A model generated the notes under the pieces. The model was not told the DNA's origin. It saw only the letters and a list, made by a program, of their open reading frames with translations, and ran no database searches. The position numbers and the translations under genes are program-made. Below, in pieces: positions 24,415 to 32,827 of a stretch of DNA of 50,742 nucleotides (the stretch's first letter is position 1; every line of letters begins with the position of its first letter). The DNA is from Saccharothrix coeruleofusca (lineage in GTDB: Bacteria > Actinomycetota > Actinomycetes > Mycobacteriales > Pseudonocardiaceae): the NCBI RefSeq assembly GCF_014648515.1, contig NZ_BMRG01000004.1, forward strand, positions 381,646 through 432,387, written 5' to 3'.

Positions 24415-25259
24415 TCACCGCCGCAATCCCAAAACGGGTGGCTAACGTCATCATCGGTCGCAAGCTGGCGGAACTGCGCGTCGCGTGCCGGATGAGCCAG
24501 GCCGAAGCGGGCAAGATCTTGGACTGCACGCAGAATAAGATCGGCAACATCGAGCGCGGCGACAGCGGTGTGACTCTGCCGGACCTGAAAGCCCTGTTCG
24601 AGGGCTATGGGGCAGACGAGCCGACGCGCGAACGCCTGCTGCGCTTGGCACGAAGTCGAGAGAAGCGAGCTTCCCGTACCGCCTTGCGCGCCAGCTTCGA
24701 GGGCACGATGCGCGAGGTGGTCGATCTGGAGACCAGTGCCCACCGGTTGTGGCAGCACAACAGCATGACGATCCCCGGACTGCTGCAGACCGAGCCTTAC
24801 ATGCACTCGCTGTTCCGCGCGGCCCGACCGTCGATGAGTGCCGACCAGATCGAGGTGGCGATCGCCTTGCGACTGCGACGGCAAGCGATCTTGGACAACC
24901 TTGACCAGCGATTCTGGTTCGTGATCGACCAAGCTGCCCTCGAGCGCATGGCCAACATGAACGGCAGCTCCACCATCCAGCGGGATCAGAGGAAGGTCCT
25001 CGCCGAAGCCATCGACCGCCCCAACGTCGAGGTGCAGGTCGTTCCGTGGAGTGTCGGCTACTACTTCGGGCAGGCGTTCACCTACACGATCTTCGGATAC
25101 GACAGCGATCCCCGCGTGGAACTTGTGCACATGGAAGGGCTCAAGGACGGTTACGTCACCTCCAACCAGGAGGAGGTGACGGACTACCTGACGGTGTGGG
25201 AGCACCAGCGGGCCGCAGCACTCGGTCCCGAGCAGTCCCGCGACGTCCTGCGCGTGTAG
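24411..25259 (+). CDS. XRE/DUF5753 regulator (Scr1-family antitoxin-like)
   Basis: A 282-aa protein: XRE helix-turn-helix (IGRKLAELRVACRMSQAEAGKILDCTQNKIGNIERGDSGVTLPDLKALFEGYG) then a DUF5753 domain (ASFEGTMREVVDLETSAHRLWQHNSMTIPGLLQTEPYMHSLFRA ... FTYTIFGYDSDPRVELVHMEGLKDGYV). Together with downstream DUF397 proteins this is the Scr1-Scr2 arrangement of Streptomyces, described as a toxin-antitoxin-like regulatory pair. An alternative start lies six codons upstream at 24393; 24411 was preferred because GGAGG is better placed. The gene body is lower in GC than the flanking core genes, in keeping with accessory origin. Confidence 0.88.
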   Translation: MITAAIPKRVANVIIGRKLAELRVACRMSQAEAGKILDCTQNKIGNIERGDSGVTLPDLKALFEGYGADEPTRERLLRLARSREKRASRTALRASFEGTMREVVDLETSAHRLWQHNSMTIPGLLQTEPYMHSLFRAARPSMSADQIEVAIALRLRRQAILDNLDQRFWFVIDQAALERMANMNGSSTIQRDQRKVLAEAIDRPNVEVQVVPWSVGYYFGQAFTYTIFGYDSDPRVELVHMEGLKDGYVTSNQEEVTDYLTVWEHQRAAALGPEQSRDVLRV

Positions 25260-25293
25260 TGATGGACTGATGGCATACGAGGGAGAAGAAACG

Positions 25294-25545
25294 ATGACCA
25301 GACCATTGGGACAAGGACACCAGTTCCCAGGCGTGTTGCCGCAGGGAGCCGATCAGCTCACCGGGTGGCACAAGGCCGCGTACAGCGACCCCAACCAGTC
25401 CTGCGTCGAGGTCGGCTACAACACCGCCGCGCACGTGGTGGGTGTGCGCGATACCAAAAACCGCACCGCAGCCACATTGGTGTTCTCCGGTAGTGCATGG
25501 CGGAAGTTCATCTCGCACGCAGCCGGACATCGTCAGGAGCGCTAG
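25294..25545 (+). CDS. DUF397 protein 1 (Scr1-like)
   Basis: About 83 aa. The DUF397 signature is present though drifted: LTGWHKAAYSDPNQSCVEVGY, VVGVRDTKNRTAATLVFSGSAWRKFI. It has an N-terminal extension of some 25 residues compared with the two short paralogues downstream. The ATG at 25294 follows GAGGGAGAAG; an earlier ATG at 25270 lacks a ribosome site. It lies 34 bp after the DUF5753 gene and is followed by a strong terminator. Confidence 0.85.
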   Translation: MTRPLGQGHQFPGVLPQGADQLTGWHKAAYSDPNQSCVEVGYNTAAHVVGVRDTKNRTAATLVFSGSAWRKFISHAAGHRQER

Positions 25546-25559
25546 CCGCAGCCCGTACT

Positions 25560-25591
25560 GGGGGTTCGGCGGACCGCGCCGCCGAACCCCC
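25560..25591 (+). terminator. Hairpin terminator
   Basis: A 13-bp perfect stem GGGGGTTCGGCGG (25560-25572) with its complement at 25579-25591 and a 6-nt loop, after the first DUF397 gene. Confidence 0.8.
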
Positions 25592-25792
25592 CGGCGTGTC
25601 ATCGTCAAGTTCGTGATCTTGAACTGCCGTGCACCGTGGGCAATTGGGGGAACATCCGGCGGAGTGCTCGTGCGCGAGTCGCCCCTTGCGCCACAGTGAG
25701 CGAGGCTGCGGGTGATGCCCAGGGCCACCTCCGCCACCGCAGAGCAGTAGCCGGTAGTGATCGCGGAAGAGGTGAGAAGGATCGAGACCACC

Positions 25793-25969
25793 ATGACTCG
25801 CCACTGGCGAAAATCAAGTCATTCAGGCCCCAACACCGACTGTGTCGAGATCGCCGGTTCCCACACCGCCCTGCGCGACTCGAAGAACCCCGTCCTCAAG
25901 CTCACCATCGGCCCTGCGGGGCTCGCCGTGTTCCTCGAAGCCGCGAAGCAGGGGTGCTTTACCCGATGA
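25793..25969 (+). CDS. DUF397 protein 2
   Basis: 58 aa, a minimal DUF397: RHWRKSSHSGPNTDCVEIAG, TALRDSKNP, LKLTIGPAGLAVFLEAAKQG. It is downstream of the terminator, so it probably has its own promoter in the 200-bp gap. A GTG at 25757 would add 12 residues. Its TGA overlaps the next start (ATGA). Confidence 0.82.
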   Translation: MTRHWRKSSHSGPNTDCVEIAGSHTALRDSKNPVLKLTIGPAGLAVFLEAAKQGCFTR

Positions 25970-26142
25970 CTCAATGGCGGAAGTCCAGCAGGAGCAGTGC
26001 TCAGACTAACTGCGTGGAAGTTCGCCGGGACCTCTGCGCGGTGCGCGATTCGAAGAGCCCGGAAGGCTCAGTACTCCGGTTCGACAACCGGGCGATCGTC
26101 GAGTTCATCGCTGCGGTGCGCAGAGGTCGATCGGGTGGTTGA
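25966..26142 (+). CDS. DUF397 protein 3
   Basis: 58 aa: MTQWRKSSRSSAQTNCVEVRRD, CAVRDSKSPEGSVLRFDNRAIVEFIAAV. It is translationally coupled to the preceding DUF397 gene by a 4-bp overlap and is similar in length and motif order, so the two look like a tandem duplication that has diverged. Confidence 0.82.
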   Translation: MTQWRKSSRSSAQTNCVEVRRDLCAVRDSKSPEGSVLRFDNRAIVEFIAAVRRGRSGG

Positions 26143-26169
26143 TGCCGGCCCACGACGCACGAGTGTGGA

Positions 26170-26247
26170 GTTCGGACGTCCTGAACGTTGAACTCGGGGT
26201 GTCCGGAGGTTCGACTCGCGGTGTCGGAACGCTCGGTTCGCGGGGTG
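26170..26247 (+). repeat. Degenerate 22-bp tandem repeat
   Basis: Units aligned at 26170, 26192, 26214 and 26236, with the best-conserved core ACTCGSGGTGTCSGRA in the middle two. It is intergenic, between the last DUF397 gene and the DUF2188 gene, and runs into the terminator. Confidence 0.45.
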
Positions 26248-26272
26248 GCCCCCGCCGGGAGGCGGGGGCCAC
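26245..26272. terminator. Bidirectional hairpin terminator
   Basis: A 12-bp perfect stem GTGGCCCCCGCC (26245-26256), loop GGGA, and its complement at 26261-26272, between convergent DUF397 and DUF2188 genes. Confidence 0.8.
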
Positions 26273-26282
26273 GGCACGCGGG

Positions 26283-26513
26283 TCAGCCCTTGGGCGGGTT
26301 GGGGTCGCGGTCGCGGGGGTAGGTGTTCTTCTCCCCGATGGTGCCGTCCTGCTTCTTGATCACGTGCTCGACGCCGCGGTCGGACGCCATGCGACGGCCC
26401 TCCGACACGGCCTCGGCCTTGGTGGCGGCGGTGTTGGAGGCGCGCTCGCCGCCCTCGACCTGGTTCTTCCACCGACCGTCTTCGAACTGGGTTTCGACGT
26501 CACCCTTGGCCAC
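26283..26513 (-). CDS. DUF2188 family small protein
   Basis: 76 aa: AKGDVETQFEDGRWKNQVEGGERASNTAATKAEAVSEGRRMASDRGVEHVIKKQDGTIGEKNTYPRDRDP. This is the DUF2188 pattern (W-x-N/V-K ... A-T-K-A-E-A ... G-R-x-x-A ... H-x-x-x-x-x-D-G-x-I). It is a cytoplasmic, hydrophilic protein of unknown function. It lies 27 bp after the trehalose-synthase-like gene in the same direction and probably shares its transcript. Confidence 0.85.
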   Translation of the reverse strand: MAKGDVETQFEDGRWKNQVEGGERASNTAATKAEAVSEGRRMASDRGVEHVIKKQDGTIGEKNTYPRDRDPNPPKG

Positions 26514-26540
26514 TGGCCACCTCTCCTTCCTCGATGGACT

Positions 26541-28103
26541 TCACGAACCGCTCCGCGCCCGGAACCACCGGCAGCCGTACGCGCCGAGGTCGACCTCGGC
26601 CACGCCGTCGGAGGAGACCTCCACGGTGCCGTCGACCAGTAGGTCGGTCAGCGCGGCGATACCGCCGAGACCGGGCAGCTGCACCGAGACCTCGGCCTCG
26701 GCCAGGTTGTGCACGGCGACCACGGTGCCGCCGTCGATGTCGCAGCGGTGGGCGAACACCGCGGGCTCGGCGGTGTCGATGACCTGGAAAGCGCCCCACG
26801 CCAGTTCGGGGCACTCCCGGTAGCGCTCCACCAGCTTGCGGGTCCACGCCAGCAGCGAGTCCGGGTCGCGCCGCTGCTCGGCGGCGGCGTCCCACCACAT
26901 GGGGGTGCGCACCGCCAGCCTGCCCTCCTGGGACAGGTCCTCGGTCATGCCCACTTCCTCGCCGTAGAACAGCACCGGGGTGCCGGGCAGCGAGAACAGC
27001 AGGCTGTAGACCATCTTCACGCGCCTGAGGTCACCGCCGAGCATGGCGGGCAGCCTGCGGCGCAGTCCCCGGCCGTAGAGCTGCATGTCGGGGTCGGGGC
27101 CGAAGGCGGCGAAGACCTCCTGGCGCTCGGGTTCGGTGAGCTTGTCCAGGGTCAGCTCGTCGTGGTTGCGCACGAAGGTCGCCCAGTGGCAGTCGCGCGG
27201 CGGCTGCGGGCGCTCCTTGAGCGCGTGGGTCAGCGGGCTGGCCTCCTCGCGCGCCAGCGACAGGAACATCTGCTGCATCCCGATGAAGTCGAAGCACAGG
27301 TGCAGCTCGTCGCCCACGCCGTCGCCGAAGAACTTCATCGTCTCGGTGTAGGGGAGGTTGACCTCCCCCAGCAGCACGCCCTCGCCGTTGCGCCGCGACA
27401 GGAACGCCCGCAGGTCGCGCAGGTAGTCGTGCGGGTCGGGCAGGTCCACCGCCTGCACGCGGTCGGTCTCCAGCAGGAAGGGCACCGCGTCGACGCGGAA
27501 CCCGGACAGGCCCAGCTCCATCCAGAACCCCATGACCCGCGCGATCTCGTCGCGCACCGCCGGGTTGGCCACGTTGAGGTCGGGCTGGTGCTTGTAGAAC
27601 TTGTGCTGGTAGTACTGCTTGGCCTTGCGGTCGTACTGCCAGACCGACTTCTCCTTGTCCGGGAAGACCACGCCCTGGTCGCCGTCGGGCGGCGGCTGGT
27701 CGCGCCAGACGTACCAGTCGCGGTAGGGCGAGTCGGGGCTGCTGCGCGCGGACTGGAACCACGGGTGCTGGTCGGAGGTGTGGTTGACCACCAGGTCCGC
27801 GATCACCCTCATGCCCCGGTCGCGGGCGGTGCGCACGAACTCCACGAAGTCGCCCAACGAGCCCAGCTTCGGGTCCACGCCGTAGAAGTCGGTGATGTCG
27901 TAGCCGTCGTCGCGGTCGGGCGAGGGGTAGAACGGCATGAGCCACAGGCAGGTCACGCCCAGGGCGTGCAGGTGGTCGATCTTCTGGATCAGGCCGCGGA
28001 AGTCGCCGTGGCCGTCGCCGTCGGAGTCGTGGAAGGTCTCCACGTCCAGGCAGTAGACCACCGCGTTCTTCCACCACACGTCGGCGGTGCGGGTCAGCTT
28101 CAC
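26541..28103 (-). CDS. GH13 alpha-amylase / trehalose-synthase-like enzyme
   Basis: A 520-aa (beta/alpha)8 glucoside hydrolase-transferase. GH13 regions are visible: DLVVNHTS, GFRVDAVPF (nucleophile Asp), LLGEVNLP (acid/base Glu) and FVRNHDELTLDKL (transition-state Asp). The start WWKNAVVYCLDVETFHDSDGDGHGDFRGLIQKIDHLHALGVTCLWLMPFYPSPDRDDGYDITDFYGVDPKLGSLGDF is closest to trehalose synthase (maltose to trehalose), but the protein is shorter than classical TreS. No secretion signal, so it acts on intracellular sugars. The GTG overlaps the upstream flavin-oxidoreductase stop by 4 bp. Confidence 0.85.
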   Translation of the reverse strand: MKLTRTADVWWKNAVVYCLDVETFHDSDGDGHGDFRGLIQKIDHLHALGVTCLWLMPFYPSPDRDDGYDITDFYGVDPKLGSLGDFVEFVRTARDRGMRVIADLVVNHTSDQHPWFQSARSSPDSPYRDWYVWRDQPPPDGDQGVVFPDKEKSVWQYDRKAKQYYQHKFYKHQPDLNVANPAVRDEIARVMGFWMELGLSGFRVDAVPFLLETDRVQAVDLPDPHDYLRDLRAFLSRRNGEGVLLGEVNLPYTETMKFFGDGVGDELHLCFDFIGMQQMFLSLAREEASPLTHALKERPQPPRDCHWATFVRNHDELTLDKLTEPERQEVFAAFGPDPDMQLYGRGLRRRLPAMLGGDLRRVKMVYSLLFSLPGTPVLFYGEEVGMTEDLSQEGRLAVRTPMWWDAAAEQRRDPDSLLAWTRKLVERYRECPELAWGAFQVIDTAEPAVFAHRCDIDGGTVVAVHNLAEAEVSVQLPGLGGIAALTDLLVDGTVEVSSDGVAEVDLGAYGCRWFRARSGS

Positions 28104-29059
28104 GACCGGACCTCGGGCAGCACGCGCTCGCCGAAGGCGTCGAGGAACCGCTGCTGCTCCTGCCCCACGTGGTGCAGGTAGATCTGCTCGAAGCCCAGGT
28201 CTGCGTACTCGCGCAGGGTCTTGGCGTGCCACCCCAGGTCGGCGGAGATGTTGACCACCTCGGCCACCTGGGCCGGGGTGACCCGCTCGGAGACGATGTC
28301 GAACTGCTCGGCGGTCTCGGTGTCCCAGCACACCGGGGGCGGGAAGACGTTGCTGCGCCACTGCTCGTGGGCGATGGCGGTGGCGGTGTCCTCGTCGGGC
28401 GCCCAGCTCAGGTGCACCTGCAGGTGCAGCGGGCCGCGCCCGCCCGCCTCCCGGTAGGCCTCCACCATCCGCCGCAGGTGCTCGGCGGGCGCGTTGACGG
28501 TGATCAGCCCGTCGGCCCACTGGGCGCACCAGCGGGCGGTGGCGACGCTGACCGCGGCGCCGATCAGCGGCGGCGGCTCCTCCGGCAGCGTCCACACCCT
28601 GGCCCGGTCGACGGTGATCAGGCCGTCGTGGCTGACCTCCTCGCCGCGCAGCAGCGCGCGGATGACCTCCACGCACTCCAGCAACCGGGCCGAGCGCACG
28701 TCCTTGCGCGGCCAACCGGCGCCGGTGATGTGCTCGTTGCTGGCCTCACCGGTGCCCAGCGCCGCCCAGAACCGACCGGGGTACATCGCGGCCAGCGTGC
28801 CGATGGCCTGGGCGATGATCGCCGGGTGGTAGCGCTGGCCGGGCGCGTTGACCACGCCGAAGGGCAGCGAGGTGGCCTGCAGCGCCGCGCCCAGCCAGGA
28901 CCAGGCGAACGCCGACTGGCCCTGCCTGCTGCTCCACGGCGAGAAGTGGTCCGAGCTCATGGCCGCGTCGAACCCGACCTCCTCGGCCCGCCGCACCGCG
29001 GCGAGCAACCGGGTCGGGTGAACTTGCTCGTGGGAAGCGTGCACCCCGTAGACGGTCAT
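28100..29059 (-). CDS. Luciferase-like flavin oxidoreductase (TIGR03885-type)
   Basis: A 319-aa TIM-barrel of the luciferase-like superfamily: VRRAEEVGFDAAMSSDHFSPWSSRQGQSAFAWSWLGAALQATSLPFGVVNAPGQRYHPAIIAQAIGTLAAMYPGRFWAALGTGEASNEHITG. The SDHFSPW and GTGEA(S)NEH motifs match the group named as a probable non-F420 flavinoid oxidoreductase, which commonly neighbours TreS-like genes. Substrate unknown. First gene of a probable operon with the GH13 and DUF2188 genes. Confidence 0.85.
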   Translation of the reverse strand: MTVYGVHASHEQVHPTRLLAAVRRAEEVGFDAAMSSDHFSPWSSRQGQSAFAWSWLGAALQATSLPFGVVNAPGQRYHPAIIAQAIGTLAAMYPGRFWAALGTGEASNEHITGAGWPRKDVRSARLLECVEVIRALLRGEEVSHDGLITVDRARVWTLPEEPPPLIGAAVSVATARWCAQWADGLITVNAPAEHLRRMVEAYREAGGRGPLHLQVHLSWAPDEDTATAIAHEQWRSNVFPPPVCWDTETAEQFDIVSERVTPAQVAEVVNISADLGWHAKTLREYADLGFEQIYLHHVGQEQQRFLDAFGERVLPEVRS

Positions 29060-29098
29060 GACCTTCCACTACCCGCCCGGCGTGCGCGCGACACCGGT

Positions 29099-29578
29099 TC
29101 AGCGCAGTTCGGGTCGCTCGGTCGTGCCGGGCCGGTCCGGGCGGACGTCGATCACGTCGCCCTCGACCACGACACCGCCCGCCGTCGGGGGCCTGCCGTA
29201 GCGGTGGTTGAGCACGAAGGCCCGCTCGCGCCGCTCCGCGCCGCGCGCCATGCGCCTGCTGATCAGTCCTCGGGTCGGCGGGAACAGCAGGAACAGGCCC
29301 AGCACGTCGCTGATGAAGCCGGGCACCACGATCAGGAACCCGGCCGCGGCGATGAGCACCCCGTCGGCCACCTCGCGGTGCGGCGCGCGACGGGTGCGCA
29401 GCGCCTCGTTGAACGCGACCAGGGTGCGCGCCCCCTCCCGGCGCATCAGCAGCGACCCGACCACACCGCCCGCGATCAGCAGGCCCAGCGTGGGCAGGAA
29501 GCCGAGGGAACCGGTGACGGCCGCGAGGACGGCGATCTCCACGGCCATGGCGGTCAGCAGCACGACGAGCAGGCGCAT
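29099..29578 (-). CDS. fxsA: FxsA family membrane protein
   Basis: A 159-aa membrane protein with three to four hydrophobic segments and the FxsA signature AVEIAVLAAVTGSLGFLPTLGLLIAGGVVGSLLMRREGARTL and GVLIAAAGFLIVVPGFISDVLGLFLLFPPTRGLI. In Escherichia coli FxsA suppresses F-plasmid exclusion of phage T7; the normal role is unknown. The hydrophilic C-terminus (GGVVVEGDVIDVRPD) is typical of actinobacterial members. Divergent from kamA. Confidence 0.9.
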   Translation of the reverse strand: MRLLVVLLTAMAVEIAVLAAVTGSLGFLPTLGLLIAGGVVGSLLMRREGARTLVAFNEALRTRRAPHREVADGVLIAAAGFLIVVPGFISDVLGLFLLFPPTRGLISRRMARGAERRERAFVLNHRYGRPPTAGGVVVEGDVIDVRPDRPGTTERPELR

Positions 29579-29685
29579 ACCCCCTCAACGCACCGACCCC
29601 GCAAAACGTCCCCGGCCGGAATATTTACGTCAATCCCCCCTTCTGGCAGCATATCTTTACGCCACCTAGCCAGTAGGGAGCATGG

Positions 29686-31071
29686 ATGACTGCCCTGCAC
29701 GACACCACGCCCGGCCTGCGGCCCGACCTGCAGCCCTACACCTACCGACGTCGGGAACTGGTCGAACCCGACTGGCGGCGCTTCCCCGGCTGGCGGGAGG
29801 TCACCGAGGCCCAGTGGCGCGACGCCCAGTGGCAGCGCGCCCACTGCGTCAAGAACGCCAAGCAGCTGCGCGCCCTGGTCGGCGACCTGCTCACCGAGCG
29901 GTTCTACGACGACCTGGCCGCCGACCAGCAGCAACTGGCCACCATGTCGATGCTGGTGCCGCCGCAGATGCTCAACACCATGGCCCCCGACGCGCCGCTG
30001 ACCCCCGAGGCGTTCACCGAGGCGTTCCTGGCCGACCCGGTGCGCCGCTACATGATCCCCGTCCGCTCCGACCGCGACCCGCGCTGGCCCAGCCACCCGC
30101 ACTCGGCCCGCGACTCCCTGCACGAGGCCGAGATGTGGGTGGTGGAGGGCCTGACCCACCGCTACCCCACCAAGGTCCTGGCCGAACTGGTGCCCACCTG
30201 CCCCCAGTACTGCGGCCACTGCACCCGCATGGACCTGGTCGGCAACTCCACCCCGCAGGTGGCCAAGCACAAGCTCGCGCTCAAACCCGCGGACCGGCAG
30301 GACCGGATGATCGACTACCTCAAGCGCACCCCCGGCGTGCGCGACGTGGTCGTCTCCGGCGGCGACGTGGCCAACGTGCCGTGGCCGCAGCTGGAGTCGT
30401 TCCTGATGCGCCTGCTCGACATCCCCACCGTGCGCGACGTCCGCCTGGCCACCAAGGCCCTGGCGGGCATGCCCCAGCACTGGCTGCAGCCCAAGGTCGT
30501 CGAAGGGCTGGAGCGGGTGGCCCGCACCGCCGCCCGGCGCGGCGTCAACCTGGCCATCCACACCCACGTCAACCACGCCCAGTCGGTCACCCCGCTGGTC
30601 GCCGAGGCCGCCCGCACCGCCCTGGAGGCGGGCGTGCGCGACGTGCGCAACCAGGGGGTGCTCATGCGCGGGGTCAACGCCACCCCCGACGACCTGCTGG
30701 ACCTGTGCTTCGCGCTGCAGGGCGAGGCGGGCGTGCTGCCCTACTACTTCTACATGTGCGACATGATCCCCAACGCCGAGCACTGGCGCGTCGCGGTGTG
30801 GGAGGCCCAGCAGCTCCAGCACGCGATCATGGGCTACCTGCCCGGCTACGCCACCCCGCGCATCGTCTGCGACGTGCCCTACGTGGGCAAGCGGTGGGTG
30901 CACCAGCTCAACGAGTACGACCGCGAGCTGGGCATCTCCTACTGGACCAAGAACTACCGCACCGGCATCGAACTCGACGACCCCGAGGCGCTGGAGCGCC
31001 GCTATCCCTACTACGACCCGATCTCCACGCTGCCCGAGTCCGGCCAGAAGTGGTGGTCCGACCAGAGCTGA
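29686..31071 (+). CDS. kamA: Lysine 2,3-aminomutase (radical SAM, divergent)
   Basis: A 461-aa radical SAM/PLP enzyme expected to convert lysine to beta-lysine, the substrate of KamDE. The cluster motif is CPQYCGHC (CX3CX2C), preceded by GLTHRYPTKVLAELV as in known enzymes; VVVSGGDV and the substrate-binding Asp region YMCDMIPNAEHWR are present. The PLP-lysine region normally reads PGGGGK; here it is DVPYVGKRW, keeping Asp and Lys but not the glycines, so the enzyme is a divergent member. AGGGAG lies 3 nt before the ATG. It is 12 kb from the rest of the pathway. Confidence 0.85.
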   Translation: MTALHDTTPGLRPDLQPYTYRRRELVEPDWRRFPGWREVTEAQWRDAQWQRAHCVKNAKQLRALVGDLLTERFYDDLAADQQQLATMSMLVPPQMLNTMAPDAPLTPEAFTEAFLADPVRRYMIPVRSDRDPRWPSHPHSARDSLHEAEMWVVEGLTHRYPTKVLAELVPTCPQYCGHCTRMDLVGNSTPQVAKHKLALKPADRQDRMIDYLKRTPGVRDVVVSGGDVANVPWPQLESFLMRLLDIPTVRDVRLATKALAGMPQHWLQPKVVEGLERVARTAARRGVNLAIHTHVNHAQSVTPLVAEAARTALEAGVRDVRNQGVLMRGVNATPDDLLDLCFALQGEAGVLPYYFYMCDMIPNAEHWRVAVWEAQQLQHAIMGYLPGYATPRIVCDVPYVGKRWVHQLNEYDRELGISYWTKNYRTGIELDDPEALERRYPYYDPISTLPESGQKWWSDQS

Positions 31072-31164
31072 CAGGTCGCGCGCGGACTCGCGGAAGCGAA
31101 GGACGGCGGCCGCGACGCACCGGTCGGGGACCGGCTGCCGAGTTGAGCCTGCCTGCGCGGTCGA

Positions 31165-32709
31165 TCAAGTCGCGCATCGCCGGTTTCCGGGCGATGCGTC
31201 GATCGGAGTCGTCGCGCTCACGGCTGCGCGCAGAGGACCTTTGACCAGCTTGCCGACCGAGTTCTTGGGCAGCTGGTCCCGCACGTGCATCTCGGCGGGG
31301 GTCTTGTAGCGAGCGAGCGACGCCGCGCAGTGCCCGATCAACTCCTCGGCCGTCACCGCGCTCCCCGGCCGAACGACGACGAACGCGACGGGGACCTCGC
31401 CGTACTTCTCGTCGGGCTTGCCGACGACCGCGGCCTCGACCACGCCGGGATGACGGTGGAGACAGTCCTCGACCTCCTTCGGGTAGATGTTCTCCCCACC
31501 CCGAATGATCATGTCCTTCATCCTGTCCACGATGCGCAGGTAACCATCCTCGTCGAGAATTCCCACGTCACCGGTGTGCAGCCAGCCCGCGCGAAGGACC
31601 GCGGCGGTCTCCTCCGGCCGCCCGAGGTAGCCCCGCATCACGTTGGCGCCACGCACGACGACCTCTCCGCGCTCCCCTGGGCGCTGGGGCCTCCCATCGT
31701 CGGAGACGACCAGGACTTCCTGACCCGGCAGCGCGACACCGACGGTTCCGGGCTTGCGCGGACCCGCGACCGGGTTGATCGTGGACGCGACGCTGCCTTC
31801 GGAGAGCCCGTACCCCTCGACGACCGGAACGTCGAACCGCCTCTCGAAACGGGAGACGAGCTCGGCCGGGGCGGGAGCCGCTCCGCAGATGGCGAAACGC
31901 AGCGAGGACGTGTCCACCGCGCGGTCCGTGTGCGTATCGAGCACGGAGTAGACGGTCGGCACAGCGGAGAAGTAGGTCGGTCGGTTCACCTCGACCACGT
32001 CCCAGAACGTGTCGGGTGAGAACCGCGGGGCGACGACGACGTCCCCGCCTGCGCGCAGCGGGGACAGCACGCTGACAACCAGCCCGTTGACGTGGAACAG
32101 CGGCAGGACCAGGAGGCTCCTGTCCGCGGCGGTGAGCTCGAAGTGCTCGATGAGCGAAGTGCTCATCGCGTCCAGGTTCGAGTGGTCGAGGAGCACCCCC
32201 TTGGGCCTGCCGGTGGTCCCGCTCGTGTAGATCACCAGCGCGACGTCGGAGGCGTCGGCCAGCGGCAGCACTTCTGCGCCGGGTCCGACAGGCGGCTCGT
32301 GGCTGTCGCGGTGGAGCGTCTCCGCGTCGACCCAGGACGCGCCGACCGACGAGGCCAGCGCCCAGGCGCGCTCCCCGCCCACGACGACGGCGGAACAGGA
32401 GTCCCGCAGCTGGTACCGCACCTCGTCATCGGTGAGAGCCGGATTGATCGGGGTCAGCGCAGCGCCCCGACACCACGCGGCGAACATGACGGTGACGATC
32501 TCGGCGCGGTTGGGCAGCAGCACCGCCACCGTGTCACCGCGATCGACGCCGAGGCCTTCGAGCCTTCTCGCCGTACGCCGGACGACTTCGGCGAAATCCG
32601 CGTTGTCGAGGGCACGATCCCTGTCCTGGACGCAGGGTGCTCGAGCCGAACGGTGTTCGCGGCGGAACGGGATGCGCGCCAGCACGCTCGGCGTCGACGA
32701 GTCGCTCAC
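31165..32709 (-). CDS. Acyl/aryl-CoA ligase (AMP-binding)
   Basis: A 514-aa adenylate-forming enzyme: VIYTSGTTGRPKGVLLDH (P-loop-like A3), ICGAAPAPAELV, VEGYGLSEG (A5), GWLHTGDVGILDEDGYL (A7) and KNSVGKLVKGPLR with the catalytic Lys near the C-terminus. It should activate a carboxylic acid with CoA. AAGGAGGA lies 6 nt before the GTG at 32709. It is the last gene of the aromatic island; it could activate the acid released after ring cleavage, or the starting aromatic acid. No signal peptide. Confidence 0.9.
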   Translation of the reverse strand: MSDSSTPSVLARIPFRREHRSARAPCVQDRDRALDNADFAEVVRRTARRLEGLGVDRGDTVAVLLPNRAEIVTVMFAAWCRGAALTPINPALTDDEVRYQLRDSCSAVVVGGERAWALASSVGASWVDAETLHRDSHEPPVGPGAEVLPLADASDVALVIYTSGTTGRPKGVLLDHSNLDAMSTSLIEHFELTAADRSLLVLPLFHVNGLVVSVLSPLRAGGDVVVAPRFSPDTFWDVVEVNRPTYFSAVPTVYSVLDTHTDRAVDTSSLRFAICGAAPAPAELVSRFERRFDVPVVEGYGLSEGSVASTINPVAGPRKPGTVGVALPGQEVLVVSDDGRPQRPGERGEVVVRGANVMRGYLGRPEETAAVLRAGWLHTGDVGILDEDGYLRIVDRMKDMIIRGGENIYPKEVEDCLHRHPGVVEAAVVGKPDEKYGEVPVAFVVVRPGSAVTAEELIGHCAASLARYKTPAEMHVRDQLPKNSVGKLVKGPLRAAVSATTPIDASPGNRRCAT

Positions 32710-32827
32710 GGGGCTTCCTCCTTCTGGATCGGGGTGGCGAATCGGCGGCACTACGTCGTCCGGCGCGTGGACGTACCGCCATTCGTGGAACGGGTGGTCG
32801 ATCGCACCTACCAGGTCACCGGCGGCA

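Noticed and set aside
26205-26218. GGTTCGACTC resembling a tRNA T-arm
   Set aside because: The bases that should form the T stem do not pair, and no anticodon arm or acceptor stem can be built around it; it is part of the 22-bp tandem repeat.
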